Source: Henckelia pumila
Taxonomy: Eukaryota > Streptophyta > Magnoliopsida > Lamiales > Gesneriaceae
Length of the DNA: 64,000 nt
NCBI RefSeq assembly: GCF_033568475.1
Contig: NC_133123.1
Location: 23,484,622 to 23,548,621 of the forward strand
Direction: 5' to 3'
The translations under genes and the position numbers were made by a program. Shown one piece after another: positions 23,251-34,298 of the stretch (within the stretch, counting starts at the first letter, position 1; the number at the start of each line of letters is the position of its first letter). The notes beneath the pieces are model-generated. The model was not told the origin of the DNA. It saw only the letters and a program-made list of their open reading frames with translations, and made no database searches.

Positions 23251-24614
23251 ATGGCGTCACTCGGATCCCGCTTGCAACATTCGATAACTCCCTTTGCACT
23301 AAGATCATATCTGGCCGAGTTCATCTCAACCTTCATCTTCGTTTTTGCTGCCGTCGGCTCCACCATGGCTTCCAGTATATATGCTTCAATTCCTTCTTAA
23401 TTCGACCCTTTTATCTTCGGGATTTTTCTTCATGCATGTTTCATCGGAAGATCGATCGATTTAGAGCCAGCCTGTTTTGCATGCCAAAAATAATGTCATT
23501 GTGGATTTTTTTTTTTTAATTTTCATAAAATTAATTTGTTGATCACAAAATCGATGGTGAAAACGCGATTGTTGAAATATTAGTTTTACGTACCTTTTGA
23601 AACTTAAACTTGGACAATTGTTATAATTGAACTAGACGTACGTGTTAAATATTGATGATCATTAGGCTTCGCAAGTGATTTCATGCATGGGTCAAATTAA
23701 TTAATTAAAATGCAATGGCTCTAGGATTATCAAAAAGTGTAAAATAGAAGATTATTTAGATCTAGTGAGAGGGATTTAATTAAGATGTCATTATTACTTT
23801 GTTGAATGTAAAATTACAGGGCGGATGATGGTGGATGCGGCGCCGGCCGATTCTTCCAGCCTGGTGGCCAATGCGGTGGCTACTGCCTTTGCATTATCAG
23901 TCGCGGTGTATATCTCCGCCAACATCTCCGGCGGTCACGTGAATCCGGCCGTCACATTCGGCATGGCGATTGGGGGACACATTTCGGTTCCCATGACTAT
24001 ATTTTATTGGATTGTTCAAATGCTTGGCTCTGTCATGGCATGCCTTTTGCTGAAAACCATCACCATTAGCAAGGTACGTACATTAAAATACATTCAACAC
24101 ATAGAAAACGTACGTCTAGTTATTTCAAGCATGTTAGTAACAAAAAAATTCAAATGAACGCTTATCATAGACAAATATTTTGATTTCTTCATGAAAATGG
24201 TGTCCATTTAATTTATAATTTGGAGTGTTTTGTACGTAGCATGTTCCGGTGCATGGAATCGCGGAAGAGATGACGGGATTCGGCGCAGCCATACTCGAAG
24301 GTGTGATGACATTTGCGTTGGTCTACACGGTCTACGCAGCTTCTGACCCCAAGAAGGGTCCGACCGGAGCGATTGGGCCGCTGGCGATCGGACTCATAGC
24401 CGGGGCCAATGTACTCGCATCCGGGCCCTTCACAGGAGGGTCGATGAACCCGGCATGCTCCTTCGGCGCAGCCGTCGTTGGAGGGCGTTTCAAGAACCAT
24501 GCGGTGTACTGGGTCGGACCTTTGATCGGAGGCGCGGTAGCCGGGATTATTTACGATAATGTAGTGTTCCCTGCCGAGTTAAGGGGCGTTCCTGAAGGCC
24601 TTGGTGGGGTTTGA
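23251..24614 (+). CDS. TIP5;1: Aquaporin TIP5;1 (tonoplast intrinsic protein)
   Basis: Three exons (23251-23374, 23820-24073, 24240-24614) encode 250 residues, normal for a TIP. Both pore loops are present: SGGHVNPAV in exon 2 and [11 protein letters not shown] in exon 3. The residue after the second NPA is Cys, where most plant aquaporins have Arg; together with Asn in the second helix ([10 protein letters not shown]) this is the selectivity-filter pattern of the TIP5 subgroup. Other family matches are [40 protein letters not shown] and [12 protein letters not shown]. TIPs conduct water and small neutral solutes; Arabidopsis TIP5;1 is pollen-specific and has been linked to nitrogen and boron handling. 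Introns fall at the positions usual for the family. Confidence 0.94.
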
Positions 24615-26332
24615 TTTGCTTAAAGAAACTATAGCTAGCTAGGTTTGGTTATTTTTTTGGTTTAGGAATTTTATACATTTGTACTTTAGAGATGTTAAAA
24701 AAACATATCCAATCAAACTAGCATGTATACTATCGTGGGATAGAGATTTTGTTTGTAATCTAATTTAAGTTGAACTTTGATATCGAGTTGGAAGTTGGCC
24801 CATTAGGGCAAGAAATGAACATTGTTCATATATATGAACCATGTTTATTTATGTCGACAACACACACGAGTTGCTATCGCGTGAGGCCCGCGGTCACCCT
24901 AATGATTCTTTTTTTATATATAATTTTTTTTTTGTTTTAATTTAATATATGTAAGTCCTACCTTTATAATTTCAGTCTTTTTAACAAAATTTCTAATTTT
25001 TTGAAAAATGTATCATAATAGTTTTTGTGTAAGATTTTCATTAATGTTTATATTTATATTAAAATATTATTTTTTATAATATATCTTTTTCTTTTTTTTT
25101 AATATTAATATTTTGTTTTTTTTTTAAAAAAAACAAACACATTTCGTTTTATTAAAAAATTTGTTCACAATTTTTAACTCTTTCGTGTTCATATTTTTTG
25201 TTTAATAATTTAAAATTTTATTATTAAATTATTAAAAAAATTATATATTTTTAATTAATATTATATAAATTACAATTATTATCACAATCATTTATTTAGT
25301 TATATTATATAATTTAAAAGTTATTATTTGAAGTATATATTTATTTAAATATGTAGTTGCAAAATTTTTAAATTAAAATGAAGGAATGCATGAGTGATTG
25401 GATAGTGGGATCCCAAAAAATTATGTTTTTTTGGGTTCATGATTGGGGATGAAAATTTTAAAAAATAGTGAGTTTTAAATTTTTGATTTGGCTATAGACG
25501 TCGCAAAAATGAATCCATTTTCTAAGCGGGTATTTATATTGACCAAGTTTTGGGCTCGTAAGTCGTAACTGACCATTAATCTACACAACTCAATCAATCG
25601 GCGAACTCGACAAATTCTCTTACAACGTACATTTAGCAAATTTTAAGTTATCATAATATCATTCCTTGTAAAAAAAAAAAAATTATACATACGTTAGGTT
25701 CTTACTGGTTTAACCTTGTGTTCAAATAATTTGGAAAATTCCTTTTGTTGTTTCAAGTTTTTTCAGTAAATTTTTTGATTTTAGTTGCATTGAACCGGCA
25801 AGAATATATATAGCTGATGATCGAATCGGTATCCATTTTCGCTTATTGGAAGTTGATTTCAGCTTCATGCATGGGATTGAATGATCTCGTAGAAATTAAT
25901 ATATATATGGAATGAAAACTAATATGGAATGAATATGGCCTTATAACGAAACAACACACATGAAAATATGAGTTCATTCGATTCTGACAGATGAATAATT
26001 ATCCGAAAGATAACATCGAATTTTCGGATCGAGAACTTAGCGACTGTTCCAAAATCTAAAATTTGCTGTCAGAAATCAAAATCCGTGAATTGAAATACCC
26101 CATATATCGAAGAACGTGGCATAATCTGGAAGCCACATGCTGGGATATTCTTGAATTAATCTTAATACGGTTGCGCCTCAAGTTCCTAAATCCATGTACA
26201 TATCTTTGTAACTATAAATTTATTATTTTATCATCGTTGTAGGGGTTACATCCGCTATTTAATTTTGTCTCATCTATAATTTACTAATTTTCAAAATAAC
26301 AATTTTTTTTTTTCTAAATCATGATTTATCAT
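24615..26332. other. AT-rich intergenic stretch
   Basis: After the TIP5;1 3' region the sequence is strongly AT-rich (very much so at 25000-25400). No credible frame, RNA gene or transposon with defined ends is visible. Confidence 0.55.
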
Positions 26333-26453
26333 TGTTATGAATATCCCACATTGAAATATTAAACTAATAAAGAGTTAGTTATAAATTCATGAGGCAACCC
26401 ACCCAATAAACAAGCCTTTTGGAATGGACATCTCATGAGTTTATAACCTAACA
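26333..26453. mobile_element. 121-bp solo LTR of a miniature retrotransposon (TRIM/SMART-like)
   Basis: The unit starts TGTTATG and ends CCTAACA (TGTTA/TAACA inverted ends) and is flanked by atcat on both sides (26328-26332; 26454-26458). Size, TG...CA ends and a 5-bp duplication fit a solo LTR of a very small LTR retrotransposon. It contains ATCCCACATTG followed 35 bp later by a TATA-like TTATAAAT. No coding capacity. Confidence 0.65.
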
Positions 26454-26458
26454 ATCAT

Positions 26459-29400
26459 CGTCGCTTCTCTCCTTAATTAATTAAATTTAATTTACTGGCA
26501 CCACCCGTAATTGTCGTCGTAATCGGAACTTGGTCGGTTATATGGTTCGGTCATTTTTTGTTCTATTAAAAATTTGTGATTTTAATTTTCTATTTTGTCA
26601 AATTTTATTTCGATGTTTTGAAAAATTTTCATTTTTTTCATAATCAGAAATGCTGATTTCTGCACTTATCAACATCCTTGGTATCAAATTAGACTCAAGT
26701 CGAAGAAAAATACTAAAATTACAAAACACTGAGGATTGAAATCGCAAAAAAAATAAATATACAAGAATAAAAATACAATTTTCCCAATTTTATTATTTTT
26801 TTTCCAAGCCCTGATAAATTCTCATGTATTCAACTTACTTTAGGGCTTGGTCGGCCATTAATAAATTTGTTAAATGGTATTGTACTTTTTTCCGTTAGGT
26901 ATAATGAAAACATCATTTCTCGTATTATTATTTTTTATTACAGTTTTTAAAGAAAAATTTTATCCATTGTCATTATAATCTTCGTACATTATTCAGATGC
27001 ATGCATATGAACAGGTGGATTGGGATATATATCGATTGAAGATTAAGAGGTTCTCTGTATGTATGTTATTGCATGCGTCGCTATCTATTACTACTTTTCA
27101 AATTTCTTCATTTAAAATTTAAACTAATTAGTTATATCAAAAATAAAAATTTTTGAATAAAGATAAATATAAAATATAGTTAAAAAAATTTAAAAACGAG
27201 GGTTTCATATTTGCATGACTAGCATAAACAGAATTAAAAAATTTTGGGTATTTGAGAAATCACAAAAACTTTTATATGATAATATCATGGATTAATTTTA
27301 TGAGACGAATTTTCAATTAAATCCATGAAAAAAATATTAATTTTTTTTTTCTCTGTAGAGTTGAGTCATTACCATCACGAGAATTATCCCTTTGAAAGGT
27401 TTTATAAAGTGACCAATCTTAACTATTATCCATTTGAAAGGTTTTATAAAGTGACGGATTTGCAAAGATTTAAACAATCGCTTTAACTGGGTGAACAAAA
27501 ATTTGTTGTTATATATAACATATTTTGGAGATCACGACAAAATGCTGAAAAATGACCAATCTTAACTATTATCCCTATGAAAGGTTTTATAAAGTGACGG
27601 ATTTGCAAAGATTTAAACAATCGCTTTAACTAGGTGAACAAAAATTTGTTGTTATGTATAGAATATGTTGATCCATCAAATTTATTTTTACTTGTGATAA
27701 TAAAAATTACTTCAATTTGCTCAGTTTTATCATCTGATTTCTCTTTAATAGATAGTGTATGTTGATCACCAACTTCATAATTTTATTTGACATATGAAGT
27801 AGCAATCAATTTTCTGAGGTTGCAGAAATTAGCGAGATTACTAAAATGTTAATAGAAAAAACATCAATTATTTCATTTGATATATTTAATTTGGAAGTTA
27901 GCATTGCTATTATCCGTTATAACTGCATCTGTAGAGAGTTTTTAGTAATGAAAATTATTAAAACATCACTTCGTAATCGACTGAAAGATGATTGAATAAT
28001 TTTTTGGTACCGTATATTGAGTGAGATGTGTTTGATACAATTGATAATAAAAATATTATTAAGTATTTTCAAAGCATGAAATTTGGGAGAGTGTTATTGT
28101 AAAAAGTTAAAAACATAAAAAGTTAATATATGATATTTATTGTACATTTTCTTAATTCTATTGAATTCGCCCCTTTGATCGAAAATTTTGAGTACGCTAC
28201 TAGCTGCACACGTATATATGTTAAATTTTTTTATATAAAATGAACAGATTTTGGGACAAACAACATAAAGAAGTACTAAGTATTATTAGATTATATAATG
28301 AATTTGTAGTACTGGAAATGATATAATTTGGTCGGCGGTTGATGTAAGTTATGAATAGTAGTCAATCTGGTAATCACGTCTTAAAATCTATTTAGGGATT
28401 TGTAGACCATCTGAAATTTAAGCGGACAGGTGTTTCCATCTTATTATATTTGTTTTGACTTTTGAATCAATTAAAGATTATTTAGTGCCGACCAATATAA
28501 TTTTTCTGTCAGTTTTGAAACTGACTGAGAAAATCAAATGATTAATTATAAATCGAACAAAATATTTTCTCCAAATATTTATGCACTATCGAAGATTAGG
28601 GTTAGTTCGATCCTATTACAAACAATCGATTATATATGATTTATAGATATATATATTAGATAACGTGAAAAATTATATGTGCATGATGTAGGGTGTTCTT
28701 CTTAGTCTAGGAACCAGGAGGAAAGGTCATCCCCTCTCAAGATTAGTCGTACAAAATTGGAATATTTAGGTTTTTCATGTGAAATGATTTTACAGATTTA
28801 TATCAGATGAGTTGATGTGGTTCATATTTAGAGTGAAAATTAATAACTATCATATCAAAAGTAATTTTTTTTCATAAATCAAGTTTGAATAAAATATTTA
28901 TCTCATTAAATTAATTCATCGGACGGTCACAAAAGTTTTTTTGAAAAACACAAAGGATGGAAGTTGGTTATTGATATAGTGTGTGTGTGTGTTTTAATGA
29001 TATAGTTAATGTTTGTGTGTGTATAATATAATTATAATTATTATTATTATTATTAGTTGACTATCCACTTATCTAAAATATCAGGGGTAGATTTGGAACG
29101 TGATAGATAGTCCCCCCCTAGAGCTTGACTAAATCCGCCAATAATCACTCGTGATTGTGAATGTTTTCATCTAAGTACATTTGACTTTAAAATTGGAGCC
29201 TTAATTATATATAGTTACACCATATTTCCTGAGGTGAATTAAGTCAACCTTTTGACATTTCTTAATAATAATTAATTTTCTTTATAGTTTTTGGTTAAAC
29301 TCATACCCAAACGCCACCTGGCCGCCGGGCATCTCCGAAGAAGACGGCGGCGATTGACTTTCAATAAACAAATCTCAATTTATTTCATTATTTTATTACA

Positions 29401-29770
29401 GAGAAATAGGTCAATTTATATAGGGAAAATATTTGAAGTCAACAGGCAACCACCCTCCAAAATGAATTAAGCTAATTAACATAGTTATCGTTCGTGATTG
29501 AGGATTAATTGATTAATTGATTCGATTCAGTCAAATTAATTAATATTTGAATTTATGCATATAGTTTTTTCGCAATGCAAATTAATTTGACTTTTTGAAA
29601 ATATTACATTGCAACGTTGTTCAGTTGTTCTACATGATAATTGGAAACAGTTAAAATGATGCTAATATAAATATAATTCTCAAATATAATTGAGTTGAAG
29701 ATACTACTAGCTAGTATTCAACAATTTTTTTTTTTTGAATATAGTATTCAACAATTTTAAATGTTATCAG
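26459..29770. other. AT-rich intergenic stretch with local repeats
   Basis: No gene was found. Contents are a 143-bp tandem duplication (27411-27664), short GT- and ATT-type microsatellites (about 28980-29055) and homopolymer runs. Several short direct repeats occur, for example AGTATTCAACAATTTT twice at about 29714-29757. Confidence 0.5.
27411..27664. repeat. 143-bp tandem duplication
   Basis: Copy 1 starts GACCAATCTTAACTATTATCC at 27411 and copy 2 starts with the same sequence at 27554. They match closely for about 110 bp, after which copy 2 diverges. A third partial copy of the AAGGTTTTATAAAGTGAC core precedes them (about 27395). Non-coding. Confidence 0.85.
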
Positions 29771-29773
29771 AAT

Positions 29774-30042
29774 AAATTTTTAATTTGGTCCATCCATTAT
29801 TCAAATTTTGGTCAGTAACTTTGGTTTGTTTTTTTTAAGTCTTATTCCGCGGGAGTATTGAGATGACATCATAATTGTATTGGTCTGACACCTAGAAAGT
29901 GGAAAATACTGTTTTGAAACAATGAATTGCTAATATGATGTCGGAATTACTGACCTGTTTGGTGTCAGATCAACAATTAGATCAAAATAGACATAAAATA
30001 TCAAAACTAAAATTTGAACACTAGGTACATCAAATTAAACCC
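29774..30042. mobile_element. Fold-back MITE-like element
   Basis: The outer arms (29774-29812 and 30005-30042) are inverted and largely complementary: TTTAATTTG...ATTCAAATTTTGGT against, on the opposite strand, TTTAATTTG...GTTCAAATTTTAGT. An inner inverted pair (GTCTGACACC at about 29883 and GGTGTCAGA at about 29961) extends the fold. No coding capacity and no clear target duplication. Confidence 0.5.
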
Positions 30043-30291
30043 AAAATGATGCAAGATAATAGATCGAAAAATCTATTTCCCCATACATTATCCAATACTA
30101 GATATCGTTTTAAATAGAACTTTTAACCGAAATCAAAATTTTCTGAAAAAATTGATTATAAAAGATTCATGTTATGTTTATTTATGATTTTTCATGTCAA
30201 AAATTTTGGAAGAAAATGTAGTGATCGAAATGATTCTCCAACAATGTGTAGCTATCTTTTACTAATGACTTAACATTTTAATAAAGTATTT

Positions 30292-30293
<2 letters not shown>

Positions 30294-30335
<42 letters not shown>
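30294..30335. repeat. (AT)n microsatellite
   Basis: An uninterrupted AT dinucleotide run of about 42 bp, roughly 390 bp upstream of the aldo-keto reductase start. Confidence 0.95.
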
Positions 30336-30340
<5 letters not shown>

Positions 30341-30640
30341 TATTAAAACAGGTTTTCAACTTGTAAAACATATTAGAAAGATCTGCAACAAAGTACCACG
30401 TATTTATATTTTAGTTAAAGTATATTTTTTAAAAGATAAAGTTAAACATTAAGATCCCTAAACCTTGTTGTGTACTTTAAGATACTGTTTTTAGAATTGG
30501 GGAATCTCTCAAGACATGGAAGATCCCCTCATTTCTTTATTATAATATAATATTTTCTTGACATCTTCAAATAACTATACTTCAAAGATAACAATCTAGT
30601 TTATTACATTTAATGGCTATTTTTCCCTCTAGAATTTGAG

Positions 30641-30648
30641 TATAAATA
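30641..30648 (+). promoter_or_regulatory. TATA box of the aldo-keto reductase gene
   Basis: TATAAATA lies 79 bp before the ATG at 30727, which would give a leader of about 50 bases. The spacing is typical for a plant promoter. Confidence 0.6.
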
Positions 30649-30726
30649 AGCCAATCCACATGTGATGTTTTTCATGCAAATTGAGTTTAACACAAATTGA
30701 GAGATAATTTCTAAGAGTTTCAAAGA

Positions 30727-32835
30727 ATGAGAGACAATTATCAGATATTGAATAATGGAATGGCCATACCAACAATTGGTATGGGGACTTACTCCCCCGA
30801 AAATGATAGAAGAACCACTGAAAATGCTGTCAAAATGGCCATCAAGGTATGCAAATTTTCGATAAAATCTTTCTTCAGTAATGTTCTTCATGTGTCTTTT
30901 CAAGGTTTTTAAGGGGGGAAAAAACATAATTCTCAAGAATATGTATCGATTTTTCACCTTCACTTTGTGTGATCAAGGTTATCAAGAAAATAACATGCAT
31001 ATGTAACCATTTACTTGTGTGAGGGTAAGCAGAAACAATCGCCTCAGCCGCCCTCGAAATCCATGTCTTTGAATACATTCGAATATAGTCATGTTTCTAT
31101 TATATGTCTCTAAATGCGAGTGGCATATGTTGAACATGAACTCAACCAAGATTCAACTCTTACAGATGGGATACTGCCATTTTGACACTGCTCAAATATA
31201 CGGCTCCGAACCGGCTTTGGGAAATGCCTTGAACAGAGCAATCTCCAATGGTCTTGTTGAAAGAGAGGACCTTTTTGTCACGTCCAAACTATGGGGAAGT
31301 AACCACCATGACCCTGTTTCAGCCCTTGAACAAACTTTAAAGTAAGTACTAATTACAAACTCTTCAAAGCACACTTTAATGAGGCCTAACTCAGAAAATC
31401 AACGCGAAAATCGCGACTCAATACATTTTTTGAAACAAAATTTACATTTCCAGAAAGTTTACAAAGGTCTTGGTTTTGAAAGTTTCCATGTCATCTGCAG
31501 CAATCTTGGGATGGAATACGTCGATATGTTCTTGGTGCATTGGCCTGTGAGATTGAAGCCATGGGTTTTTACCCCTTTGCCAAATGAAGAAGATTTCGAG
31601 CAACTAGACCTTGAGACAACATGGGAAGGAATGGAAAGATGTCTGGAATTGGGTTTGTGTAGAGGAATTGGTGTAAGCAACTTCTCTTGTACAAAGATAG
31701 AGAGGCTCTTGGATTATGCATCAGTCATTCCTGCTGTCAATCAGGTATCTTGTTTGTGTCAAATCTCAAATGGCTAAATATCGAACGCGAGCACGTACAA
31801 TACATTCATTCATTGAATCAAAGGAGAATCAATGATGTACAAACAGTACTTCAAAAAGGAGTGATTGAACATGGATGGATAGTGTGATCAACTAGGAAAA
31901 GATTCAAAAGATGATTAGAGGAAAAATTATTGGTGAAGAAATCTGATAAAGTTGATTTGATACAGGTGGAAATGCATCCAATGTGGAAGCAAAGTAAACT
32001 GAGGGCATTTTGCAAAGATTACAATATCCATGTAAGTGCATATTCAGCCCTTGGTGGACCAGGCAATTATTGGGGTTCAACTGCAGTGGTTCAAAATCCC
32101 ATTATTCAATCCATTGCTCATAAGCACAATGCCACCCCAGCTCAGGTGAGCCATGAAAGTTTTGGATCCTTGAATTTAGAAAGTGCTTGCTATACATTCA
32201 CTCCATCTTGTATGCAAAATCTACAATAAAGCATTCATACCTCCCTAGTGTGTCTTGTGTGATTTTCTCAAGCATCCATGTATGTTGAATAACTGAACAA
32301 ATACAATTTGGCTGACCTAGAAAAATCCCTAGTGTGCTTGTAGGGACCACCTAATGCTAGGTGCAAAGTCAGTACATATATTTCTAGAGATTTTACTTGT
32401 GTCGGGTACAACAGTTTTTGTGTTTGTGTTAACAGTTAAAAAAGTGAATTTGTGTAAATCTAACATACACAAAATGATATCCAACTTAGAAATATTTCGC
32501 GTTAAACATTGCATAGACATGTGTGCTTTCATGAAGAATCACAATTAAGTACTTGAATCAAGTACATCACTTCAGCCAAAGGTAACAAGTTTTTGTCTTT
32601 CTTGAAGGTTGCTCTGAGATGGGGATTGTCTAAGGGGGTAAGCGTAATCGCGAAGAGTTTCAGCAAAGAAAGGTTGAAGGAGAACATAGGAGCCCTTGAT
32701 CTCGAGCTAGAAGACGAAGATTTACTTGAAATCGAGCAGATGGAGCAATGGAAAATAATGAGGGGGGAGTATTATGTCAATCAAACAACAAGCCCTTACA
32801 GGACCATCCAAGATTTATGGGATGGTGAGATTTGA
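30727..32835 (+). CDS. Aldo-keto reductase, AKR4 family (codeinone reductase-like)
   Basis: Five exons (30727-30846, 31166-31341, 31501-31744, 31966-32145, 32608-32835) encode 315 residues, the usual size for a single-domain aldo-keto reductase. The family begins GMAIPTIGMGTY. The catalytic tetrad is visible: Asp and Tyr in HFDTAQIYGSE, Lys in VTSKLWG, His in LVHWPVRL. Substrate-pocket and cofactor regions follow: GIGVSNFS, VNQ|VEMHPMWKQ, SAYSALGGPG and the NADPH-binding VSVIAKSF...RLKENIG. It should reduce aldehydes or ketones with NADPH in the cytosol. Relatives include codeinone reductase, methylecgonone reductase and deoxymugineic acid synthase, so the substrate cannot be told. All splice sites are GT-AG. 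No stop or shift is seen, so the gene looks functional. Confidence 0.93.
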
Positions 32836-32875
32836 TCATCGTACCAAGACGTTCGTTGTATACACTCTTGCAACA

Positions 32876-32881
32876 AATAAA
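32876..32881 (+). terminator. Polyadenylation signal candidate
   Basis: AATAAA 41 bp after the aldo-keto reductase stop. Plants use loose signals, so this is suggestive only. Confidence 0.4.
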
Positions 32882-33120
32882 CGACTGCCCATCACAATCT
32901 GAAGTTGTTCTTACACAAATCATGTTCTGCGTTTTCTGTTAGATCTTGGGTCTTACATTAAGCCACGTCACCTATTTGTATACCATCTTGTTCAATGGTC
33001 GAATTTGATCAAAGTTAATACATAAAGTTTTGAGTTATAAATGCCAAAGCAAGCACAAAAACTACTCATATAGTACCTCTTACCTAGTTAACTAACTGCA
33101 CTGGAGACTCGGATTATGGG

Positions 33121-33198
33121 GTAGCTCTAGACCAACAGTCTCAATCTTTTTATTGCCAGGTAGCTCGAGACCAAGAGTCTCAATCTTTTTATTGCCAG
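33121..33198. repeat. 39-bp tandem duplication
   Basis: Two adjacent copies starting GTAGCTCTAGACC and GTAGCTCGAGACC and ending TTTTTATTGCCAG. They differ at a few bases. They lie between the convergent aldo-keto reductase and LPA1-like genes. Confidence 0.85.
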
Positions 33199-33399
33199 AT
33201 CAAGCGTTATTCACCTTCTTCGACAAATTTCAACACGATAACCATCATACTATCGATCTATTACAAAGAGTATTATTCTGAAATGGTGAAAACTCTGTAG
33301 AGCCATATAGAAATACTTGGACCATTTAAAGACAGAAAGGAAACAATTAAGAAACAATGCACACATAACACATTTAAGAGTTGAGACATCGATAACATC

Positions 33400-34298
33400 A
33401 TGAACTTTAATATTTTACAACCCCAAGTATATGATTTACAATGCATAAATAGAGCCCGACTGCAACAAAGCTCTCAACGGCAAGATCCTTGTGCAAAACA
33501 TAGTGTACCGGAGATTTAGTTCAATAAATATGTTTGATGGACATTGGACAGCGTTCTTTACAAGTGTGACAGTACACAAGTAATACACCCTTGGTCATAA
33601 CAGGCTGTGGTGGTGGTAAACTGAGAGATTGAAATCGTCCATCCTTCAGTACTTCAATTCAATCGAGCAATCGACATTAAAACCCCCAGACCTCAATCCT
33701 CGATCTAAACTTGTGTCTCATCAAGTTCAGCTGGCTTGGAGCAGAGTCACCATTTCTCATTTGCTGATCCATTTACAGTATTACAATGCTGGCAATTGCT
33801 GTGCTGATACACAGAAGTTATCACATAAACATAAAATATCAGGCATTAATTTGTCTTCCTGTCACTTTGGTCAAGTCAAAGCACAAGGAAGAACCCTAAA
33901 CATTCACACATTATATTGGATGAAATAATTTATTTTCTAACTGGTCTAGAGCTTGCTTTCTTTTATATGTTTTATGAGCACACGTGTGGATAAAGGAGAA
34001 ATTATTGTAATAATATAAAATCATATTTTCCAACCCTTTCAATGTTTCTCAAAATCCAGTGGTTCTATTAAATGAAATTGGACAGACAAGACAAGGGAAG
34101 AAAGAGGAATTTGAAACTTTCGTGAGAGGAGTATGTTTTAAAAGCAACCAATAATTTCTACTAACCACAAAGCAATTCACCCCACCGGCCTGCCTATACA
34201 TTTTGTAACAGATATTAACAGGACAAATCCACACGAGGAACCACAAATTTGCATATAATAAAGAGATGGCATGAAAAAAATACCTCGAATCGACTGAC
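33400..34298 (-). other. Probable 3' untranslated region of the LPA1-like gene
   Basis: This follows the stop at 34299-34301 on the minus strand. It has more balanced composition than the surrounding spacer and no frame of note. A GT donor-like site lies just after the stop (GAG|GTATTT), so a 3' UTR intron is possible. The extent is a guess. Confidence 0.4.

Noticed and set aside
24213-24500. 95-codon minus-strand frame
   Set aside because: Antisense shadow of TIP5;1 exon 3.
26343-26386. snRNA gene promoter (USE plus TATA)
   Set aside because: The sequence downstream does not resemble U1, U2, U4, U5 or U6. The motif pair lies inside a 121-bp LTR-like unit with its own target duplication, so it is described there instead.
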